From positions 7,780,060-7,844,059 of the forward strand of contig NC_060906.1 in NCBI RefSeq assembly GCF_014805685.1: DNA of 64,000 nucleotides, in the 5' to 3' direction. Made by a program: the position numbers and the translations under genes. Shown here one piece after another: positions 46,062-64,000 of this stretch. Each line of letters opens with the position of its first letter. Within the stretch, counting starts at the first letter, position 1. The notes below the pieces were generated by a model, which ran no database searches, was not told the origin of the DNA, and was given only the letters and a program-made list of their open reading frames with translations. Origin of the DNA: Silurus meridionalis (lineage: Eukaryota > Chordata > Actinopteri > Siluriformes > Siluridae).

Positions 46062-46549
46062 GTAGCATATTTCCAAAAATCCTGGCTTAAGGAAAAGAGA
46101 GCGAGTTGGGAAACAGCAACAAGTTGAAAATCAAGATAATACAATACTGTGTTCAATCGCCAGAGTGATACAGCAAGCATTAAATATGATACAAATTGTG
46201 GAACAATCTTCAATGGTCCAATTTCATTCTGTGTTTCCTGGCTGACAGGAGTGGAACCTGATATAGTATTCTGCTATTGGTGTGGTAACCTCTCCTGAAA
46301 GTTTGATGTTTTGTGTATTTTGAGATGCTTTTTTGTTCGCTGTGGTTGCAATGTGATTATATAAGTTACTATAGACTTCCTGTCAGCCAGTCTGGTCATT
46401 CTATTTTGATTTCATTTTATTTTTCACATCATTCTGTGTAATCTCTACAGACTGTTTTGTGTGAACATCCCTGGAGAGAAAGCTCATCAGTTTCTGAAAT
46501 ATTCAAACAAGCCCTTCTGATGCAAAAACACTGTTAAAGACACAAATTT

Positions 46550-46770
46550 AATTCATTCTTCAGTTTGTGTTTTATTTGCATAGCACTTTTAACAATGGAC
46601 ATTGTCCCAAAGCAGCTTTACCAAGGGATAAAAAGATAAAGAGGTTATAAAGTTTGAATTTGTTATAGATGTGTGTATAAGTTTATTGCTAGGAAAAACT
46701 CCCTGAGGTGGTAAGTGGAAGAAAACTTAATAGAATTTTAGGCTGCTCATAAGGAACCATCCTCAGCTGC
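46550..46770. repeat. Repeat family A copy (inverted)
   Basis: 'catagcacttttaacaatgg', 'acattgtcccaaagcagctt' and 'ggaaaaactccctgaggtgg' follow in order, as in the copies at 24485 and 30338. Confidence 0.8.
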
Positions 46771-47647
46771 ACAGAGTGTCTCAAATTGAATAAATCCCAT
46801 CCAGAGGTGTGGCATCAGGAAGAATCAGGCAGATTCGAAAAGAAGACCCGGATTGGATCGCTGATCGCTTGTTCCTCAGGAGCATGTTAAAAGTGCATGT
46901 ACATGAGCTCGTTCCTTATTGTCCGATGTGAACATTAATTGCCTTGTATTTATGATTCTATACTTTGCTCTGCTGCCACATGATTGCACTATAGATAAAT
47001 ATATAAATGTGCAGGTGTTCATATTGCAATGGAGTATAAATGATAATTTATTCTTATTTATTTTGTAAAACTCGATACTATCCTGTTCTTCTGAATTCAA
47101 ATAAAAAATCGTACCTTTCTTCCACAGTATGCCATTGATCATGATGATGAAATTCATATGCAGATTGGTCAATGACATCATCTAATGTGCTTTAGTTACA
47201 ACAGAAATGAAAAAAAAATTCAAGCTGGAGATGGACACAATATGTCACAATGTATGACAAATACAAATGAATATTTTATCTAATTTATTGTAGGAATTCA
47301 AAATCCAGCAAATTTTATAGCAATTTCAATTACAAGATTTTGTTTAATAGCAAATAACTGAACAACTGCCTGATTCTCATAAAACCTGCCAATGAGTTCC
47401 CAGCAATAGTCAGAAGGCTTTGCAGGTGTGAGTCAGCCACCTTACATTAGTGGCCCAACACACCAATCGCAATGCTGTCATTTGTCATGTGGCCTTCCTC
47501 TGAAGTCAGAGAAGCTTTTTTTTGCCCAGTATATTTATTATACTTCATGGCACAAATGATGATGATGAGGATGATGATGATGGGATAATGTACAGCAATG
47601 TGTATTGCATGCCTACATCACAGAGAGGCTATGGGGGTGGGGAAAAG

Positions 47648-47689
<42 letters not shown>

Positions 47690-48520
47690 CAGTGCAATCT
47701 GAGCCCCACCCTTGTTCGCTCCATCTCTCTCTTCTTTCCCTTCTGTTGCATTCAGGTTTTCCCATCACATATACGCCCACTTGGAAATCCATTTTTTCAT
47801 ACCGACACAATGCTTACCAGTCGCCTTCACTTATAATTTTTCTCCTCTGTTGTCTTCTCAGCTTTCCTTTGCCCTGCGGTCTGTCTGGAGATTACACACC
47901 CTAAAGCAGTAGGAAGCTTGTAGATACTGCAGTGTGGGCCACACATAATCAGATCAACCTATGTACATCTTCTTACAATGCAGGAAAGAATGGCAGGAGT
48001 GATGGGTTATAAAAATACTTATTGAGGGCATGAAATTTAGCTTCAGAAAGAGAATGAAAGTAAAGAATCTGGAAAGGGGGGATGGTGGTTTTGAATAGCC
48101 CAGGAATAGTCACTTTAACTGTCAGAGCGGTTTCCTTTTCATCAATTGGCATCGTGCTTAATCACCACTGCAGTGGTGCAAACACAACCGCCGTGCCTCC
48201 TCTATAAACCTGGTGCAGGGGAGAGAGGGAGGAAATCCTTTTCACTCCAGCGCAGAAGGGGCTCCAGCTCACGTTTTTACAATCTCCGATGGAGGAAAAG
48301 GACAGAAAAATTATGTGTTTCTCCTTGCCTTGTGCATCAGTCTGGTCCAGGAACTAAACACAGGCATGTATTCTTCTCCCACACCGCCTTCCAATGCCGA
48401 CTTGAACAGGAAGGTTTGTTTGCAGGCTAACACAACAGATGTCGGCCTATTTACAATTCAGAGGTGATGACTGAGGCACTGTCAATAAGCCAGCATCTGT
48501 TGAACTACCAATCCATATAT
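46770..48520. other. Intergenic, nothing recognised except (GA)n
   Basis: Contains a 'gatgat' run near 47560 and (GA)n at 47655-47687. ORFs at 48146-48467 overlap in two frames and show no family motif. Confidence 0.5.
47655..47687. repeat. (GA)n microsatellite
   Basis: About 33 bases of GA. Confidence 0.95.
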
Positions 48521-48527
48521 AATGCAA

Positions 48528-48760
48528 CATATACAGTGCCCTCCGAAAGTATGGGAAAAACATGGTCAAACCTTTTGGTTTTTTAGTTTTACATTCAAGG
48601 CATTTGGGTTTGAGATCAAAAGATAAATATGGGATGATAGATCAACGTTTTAGCTTTCATTTTTTGATACAGATATATGTTTTAACACAACTAAGAAAAT
48701 GCCACTTTTTGTATGAACCCACCCATTTTTCAAGTGATTAAAATACTGGACCACGTCACT
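48528..48760. mobile_element. Tc1-like transposon end fragment
   Basis: Starts 'acagtgccctccgaaagtat', the common end of a fish Tc1 family, followed by 'tttgagatcaaaagataaat' and 'caagtgattaaaatactgg'. No transposase sequence remains. Confidence 0.6.
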
Positions 48761-48939
48761 TACGTTTCATTTATTATTGCCCAATTTTCCCTTGTTATAT
48801 TAATTGTTTAACCAATTAAAATATCCAATGTAGAATAATCCACTGAGTTTTACCTAGAAAAATGTTTAAATGGCTTTTGCTGTTAAAGGACAAACCAACA
48901 CAAAAATTAGATAGCTGTCTATAGGAGAAAAGCAATCTG

Positions 48940-49330
48940 TTTTGAACCCGAAAAATTTGGTTCACACATTGGGGACAAGCCCATCTCCAAACCCTCCGAC
49001 AGGTCCATCTGCGAACACTAGGACCTCGATCGCTGCTTCACCTCAGTGGAAGGCCCCGCTGCAAGGAGAACTGCGAGGATTGAGAGTGCCCTCCTCGAAC
49101 TCGAAGAGCGCTCTCCAGGAGTGGAGTGTCCGTTTGGATCAAACACACAGAGCGTCCGCTCAGACACACACAGTGCACTTCCTGAACAAACAGAAGCTAG
49201 CGCCGGCTTTACTGCATGCACGTTTATAGCTTCTTGGTCGTGATGGCACCCTGCCATTGACACCTCTTCATTGGACTGATTACACACGCGGTTCTGAGCA
49301 TGGACATGCGGAAGCATTCACAAAGCGTTG
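48940..49330. other. GC- and CpG-richer island, function unknown
   Basis: A local rise in C, G and CpG (for example 'acctcgatcgctgcttcacc', 'gctagcgccggc') inside AT-rich spacer. ORFs of 95 and 99 codons overlap on opposite strands, with no family motif on either. It could be a CpG island, an lncRNA exon or an unrecognised repeat. Confidence 0.4.
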
Positions 49331-50800
49331 TTGACGCAGCTTGTATTAAACGAGTCTTGTTGTAGGGTTAGCTTCGCTAATGACTCCCTTAATTTGAAAT
49401 TAAATGTGGCTTCATTGCTGTTTTTAGGCTGCTAATTACCTCTCAGGCCTTGTTCAAACTGGTATAAGCATAATTTTTGAGTGATTTGATCACAAGTGGA
49501 CATCCTGAATCCTATACATTTGGTATTTGAAAGATCACTAGTGACAACTTGACTTCGCCCATCATTTGCATTATTTACACCATTTCATTTCATTCATTTA
49601 AATATACAGTAAGATAGGACAATACTACTAAAAAGAAGCTAGAAAAAACAGCTGCGTTCATCTCTGCTATAATAGCATAATATTTATCCTGTGTTTCACA
49701 AAGTTCCAGCCAGGATCAATGCAGTTGATTACATGGTCCCTTGCTTGCATTCACTCTAAAAACATTAGGTAAAATAAAATGATAGAATCAAGCGGTGTCT
49801 CCAAGAAATTTTGAACGTCCATTGACGATCAGATTAACCCTGGACACATGCTAGACTGACCATGGTGTATTCTTATTATATGAAACGGCATTGTTTTGGT
49901 CCAATATTACAAAGCTCCAAATGCTGTATAGCTCAGTCTGTGCATCCGTAGTCTGTGGTGCATCCTGAATCATATGTAATTAAACCGAATCTAGGATTTT
50001 GTACCGGAAATGTACATGAAGAAATTTGGCTATGAAATAAATATTTATATGTAAATACAGTATAATGTATGTATGGATACCACTTTGGCTTATCTGTTGT
50101 AGTATCATTAAAGACGTTTTATTTTTCAAAATTTGGGTTGAACAACATTGTATCATTATTTAAAATGTATTTTATTTTTCTTGAGTTATTTGGTGAATGG
50201 TTACCAAATCTATGTGCAAAGAGAAACCTATGCTGTAATTCAGGCAACAGCTCATAGCTGTACATTATAGCTAAATTTGGATGAATCCATAACCCCCCCC
50301 TTAGGTTATTTCTATTTTTTTTGTTCAGGGTTATCAACTTTGTCTATTCAGGATCTGTCCAGTTCCATACATCCATGCAAAACAATAATGACAACCCATA
50401 CAGGAGGGGTTATATTCATTTTAATTAATTCAGCTAGCTACAAAATGTCAACCACGTCACAGACTGACAGGATACAGAGGGAGTTTGATTTGAATATTAC
50501 ATGCATTGAGGACATCAGTCTCACAGTTTAAACTATGTGACATTCAGGTAAGGTATTTATTTGTCTTCTTATACAGACTATTCAACATCGTAGCAATTTG
50601 GTGTGCATAGCTCTAAAGTACAGAAGCAACAAAAACCTCTTCTTTTTGTTTAGTGTGTCACGGATTAGTCTCTTTTTTCTTTTTTTTTTCCTTTTCTTTT
50701 TTAACCAATAACAAACCACACAGGGAAAGTAAACTAACAGGATACAGTCTTCTTATAAAAGTAAGATCTCTCAGAAATATGCATCTTTGCTTTACATTGC
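49330..50800. other. Intergenic, nothing recognised
   Basis: AT-rich spacer before the presumed 3' end of snap25, with poly-T patches near 50670 and 50836. No supported exon or named element. Confidence 0.5.
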
Positions 50801-50809
50801 AAATGTTTG

Positions 50810-51054
50810 TTTATTTATTTATTCATTTATTTCTTCTTTTTTTTTTTTTTTTTTTTTTTTTTTCTCAGAGCATCCAAAACCTATGATACAGAAAACAATT
50901 AGTCTCCACCATTCAGTACATCAGTCATTATCTTTTCCCCCAGGCTGCATAATCATTTAAAAAACAGGTCATTTTTGCAGAACCAACACCTTCATCAAGT
51001 CTATTACAGTTCTTCTTTCGGTCATGTTGCATTATGTTACATCGATGGTCACAG

Positions 51055-51134
<80 letters not shown>

Positions 51135-51997
51135 GAAAGAGAGCACTATTGCCAACTTGCAGGAATATGAAACGTTCAACTGTGTCCTAATACTGAGCAT
51201 GCTTTTTGTAAATTTTTCGCTACTGCCATGATTTTTTTTGTATATTTTTTAAGACAAGTTTTCTTTATAAGACTCTAAAATCTACGATTCGTCATGCAAA
51301 TCACACCACTTGGAATGCAATGTCTATTACAGCTACAAGAATCTAGTTGCACTTTTGTCTAAACAGTAACTGATTATGTTTCGCGGTGAGGAAAATGAAC
51401 CGAGGAAGGATACTGTAAGTGCTTTTGTATCAGCGTCATCGGCGTAAATCATTTGACCCGTTCGTCGTTCGCCATGACAACATCAAAATAAGGAGCATGA
51501 CAGTAGCCTAATGAAATGACACAGTTTTACTAAGACGATACTGAGATACTGAAAAGGAAAGACAGTTTTGTAGAGCATTCCTATTATATAGTTCATTCAG
51601 TAAAGAGGTTTATACCATATATAATATATATGTATACATATATAATTTGGGTTATATGTATACATATATATATACGCATACATATATAGATAGGTGACAA
51701 AAAAAGAAGAAAAAAGAAAAAGAAAAAACAATAACGGAATTAAAAAACTTCACAAGTGAGCTAGAGCCATCGAGCCAGCACTATATACAACCTTTGGAAA
51801 GAATGATACATAGTGTAAGAAATCATTTTTACGAGGACTATCATTGAAAAAAGCCGACAGACAGCACACAGAACAACATTTACAATGTAGGGGTGATATG
51901 TGCATGTGTGCAAACCTAGAAGGTAAATACCAAGATAAAATCATGTTTGTGCCTTTTGACAAACTGCACGGTTCGGAAAAGCAGGCAATTCAGATGC
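50810..51997 (-). other. snap25: Probable snap25 3' UTR
   Basis: About 1.19 kb downstream of the stop on the minus strand. AATAAA hexamers occur on the minus strand at 50815-50810 and in overlapping positions just beyond. The interval includes an (AT)n run at 51059-51130. The length resembles that of known SNAP25 3' UTRs, but the end is inferred. Confidence 0.4.
51059..51130. repeat. (AT)n microsatellite
   Basis: About 72 bases of AT in the presumed snap25 3' UTR. Confidence 0.95.
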
Positions 51998-61905
<9,908 letters not shown>

Positions 61906-61939
61906 GGCTGCTGGGGTTGAGTTGGTGGAGCTTACCTCC

Positions 61940-63955
61940 AACTTCTAAGTGTGGGCCGTTCAGGGAGTATGGGGGGAGCTGGAAAACAAAGGGACAGCAA
62001 GTGAAGATACTGAAGATACTGGAGTCATATTCACACTGCGGGAGTGGAGTAAATAGTGTCCCGTGTTAGTAAAGGAGTTGTTTGAGTCTGGGCCAGATTC
62101 AAAGATACCCTCTGATCCATTTCCTTCTGAGATTTATCCACCAACACAACATTGCTGAGGTCAGCTGGATTTATAGTCCCAGGAAAGCCATTCAGCCAGG
62201 CTATTTTAAATGCCATCAATGAATACCTCAGGAAAAAGAAGCCCGGTGTGTTACTACGATTACTCTGCCGGCTTTATAACCTAGTGGCTCTGTGCTGTGC
62301 ATTGGAATTGTATAATGAGGAAGAAGCAGGGAATTGCATAACAATGAAGGCAGAGCAACCTTTGTGAGTGGGAATGTAACAAGCATCTTCGTAGCTGTTG
62401 AACTATAAAAATTCAACCCTGAGGAGTTCGGTGTACCATCACTTTTCTCTCGTCTTATGCATATTACTAGATCGCTATGCACTTTCTCACCTGACAGCTA
62501 GCAGGATCCCTAGGGTACCGGAAAAAACATATACATTAAGCTCAACCTTCAAACTAAGGTAACCTGATTATACCGTTAGCAGTGTGGAAAGAAAAGGATG
62601 ATGCATCGTGTTGAGGAATACAATAGGAATAGAACGTATTCTTTGTTGCATTTACAATTAAAATTCAATTAAATCTGAGCAGACATTAAAGATGCTATAA
62701 AATACTAAGGCCTCCATTTATTACCAGAACCCAACACGAGCAGTCAGATTTAATGCGCCAGCCTGACCTTATACTGGAATAGAAAATAGGATAGGATCTC
62801 AGACACACTGAAACTTCTTCACTTCACTTCATCACTGACTACTTCACCTTTAGCGAATGACCAAGGCTCAAGGTTATTATACAAAGCCTCTTTATCAACG
62901 GCAGAGCAGAAAATTTATGGACTTCTTTCTTTCATTGTATGTTTTATTTGGGTCATTGAAATAATGTCTAAAATGTCTCTAGAAATTTCCTTAACAAAAT
63001 GCTAATGAGGCACACAGAGGACACGTGACCAAAAGTGCAATAACAGGAGAATCCAAGCAGCACCAGCTTTATGCAATGGAGAAAATTTCTAAAATTAAAC
63101 AAAATGAAGTCCCATGGCATTTGACAGCTGGCAGAGAAAATTAAAATCAAGCCCAAAATCAGTACAAAATGCTGTTTCCCGTCCATCCTGAGACCCAGCC
63201 ATTCTTTTCCTTCCTTTTTCACTGAAAGACTGCTAACACATTCCAGGAACACGAGCCTTGCCATTAAATTATATTCCTCAACATTTGTGGATTGTATTAC
63301 AGTTATAGTAATACTCATCTCATATAATGGATCTCAAACCCGCGCTTTCAGGAAAAAGTTCAGAGTCCTTTCCTATTTAAAGAATTCAAGACCACGCCCA
63401 CTTGAACATACAGTAAACATTGTTCCACCTATCCTAAAAATGACAAACATTTTTCTGTGTATTTATCATCCCAGTTCAGCCCATCATTTTCCTTTTCTCC
63501 TCTACTGCTTTGTTCTGTTACTCTTTAAATCTCCTGCTTTATTAATGTGTCATTTATTCGAGTTTTATGATTCTGCGTTGCGCTTCTATGAGTAAATAAA
63601 ACAAACCTTTAAAAACCCATAAAAGGTGCTTCTGAATATTAAATCCTTGACTGGTCAAGGCTAAAAAAAAAAGCAGCGTGTAGAAGTTCAGGACAACAGC
63701 AACAATGATGATACAGGTCTAGAAAAAGGTTTAATAATGCAACATGTGGTTTTTATGAAAAAAATACTATACCATTTTGATTATATTCATACACTAAATG
63801 ATCAACAATCATTGGAATCCCTTGCTGGTTATTGTGTTGTGTTTATTCCAGACAATAAATTGAGCAGAAATTCGATCCAGCAGTTCTGTCCAGCTGTTTG
63901 CTTTTAGCAAGACAATTCAGTGTGGGCTATGACATTATTCTGACTTCATGAGAGG
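61940..63955. other. snap25 upstream/5' intron region, nothing recognised
   Basis: AT-rich sequence with no supported exon. The snap25 promoter and first exon are probably either here or beyond the window; no decisive signal is seen. Confidence 0.4.
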
Positions 63956-63959
63956 AAAT

Positions 63960-64000
63960 CGAGGGACATGGTAGCCCAGTTTTTAAGGCTCTGGGTTACT
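63960..64000 (+). mobile_element. SINE head, cut by the window edge
   Basis: 'ggacatggtagcccag' and 'ttaaggctctgggttact' match the start of a tRNA-derived teleost SINE. The remainder lies outside the window. Confidence 0.6.

Noticed and set aside
48146..48467. Two overlapping ORFs of 94 and 84 codons
   Set aside because: Two frames are open by chance in a locally GC-richer stretch; no signature and no splice signals that link to other exons.
51034..51231. Tyr-Ile repeat ORFs and similar ORFs over other (AT)n or (TG)n runs
   Set aside because: Pure dinucleotide repeat translations, not proteins.
61931..61950. Small 5' non-coding exon of snap25 near 61937
   Set aside because: A donor-like 'ttggag|gtaagc' is seen on the minus strand, but no transcript support or clear acceptor allows a firm call.

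Overview
The window is vertebrate nuclear DNA, most likely from a teleost fish. It shows short exons with GT/AG borders in large AT-rich introns, abundant CA, AT and GA microsatellites, and teleost-type repeats: Tc1-like, hAT, BEL/Pao, Rex/CR1-like LINE tails, a SINE with the 'ggcattcggcagacg' core, and 'gcataac(a)ttatgacc'-ended MITE-like elements. I see no operon, CRISPR array, phage or bacterial gene. An ostariophysan such as a catfish is possible, but the species cannot be fixed from the sequence alone.

Three protein-coding genes were rebuilt exon by exon with consistent splice phases. (1) 1596-20261, plus strand: the last 13 coding exons (1,690 codons plus stop) of a KIF26-type kinesin, best matched to kif26b. 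The 5' coding part lies left of the window or is unrecognised in it. The motor domain has degenerate nucleotide-binding motifs and is followed by a 2.86-kb Ser-rich exon and a short coiled-coil tail; a 3' UTR of about 3.1 kb probably follows. (2) 30766-37830, plus strand: a nine-exon consortin gene (cnst, 375 aa) with a TPR-like N-terminal segment, an RVxF-type PP1-docking motif and one C-terminal membrane helix. (3) 61905-51998, minus strand: the full coding region of snap25 (204 aa), including both mutually exclusive exons 5a and 5b. KIF26B and CNST are also near neighbours on human chromosome 1q44, which supports the kif26b call.

Layout: 1-812, degenerate pentamer satellite; 1-20.3 kb, kif26b exons and introns with LINE and MITE insertions; 20.3-23.4 kb, probable kif26b 3' UTR; 23.4-30.7 kb, repeat-rich spacer (LINE relic, repeat family A, Tc1 relic); 30.8-37.8 kb, cnst; 37.9-50.8 kb, spacer with a Tc1 relic, a hAT fragment and an almost complete but pol-less BEL/Pao LTR retrotransposon with matching 5-bp target-site duplications; 50.8-61.9 kb, snap25; 62-64 kb, snap25 upstream DNA ending in a SINE-like head.

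The genes do not form one pathway. KIF26B is a cytoskeletal/Wnt-linked pseudo-motor, consortin sorts connexins at the trans-Golgi network, and SNAP-25 is the neuronal Qbc-SNARE for exocytosis. I found no convincing new biological system. The best second-look items are the 86-bp-arm hairpin in a kif26b intron, UG/CA repeats beside regulated splice sites in cnst and snap25, the pol-deleted BEL/Pao element, and a TA-flanked MITE nested in another repeat.
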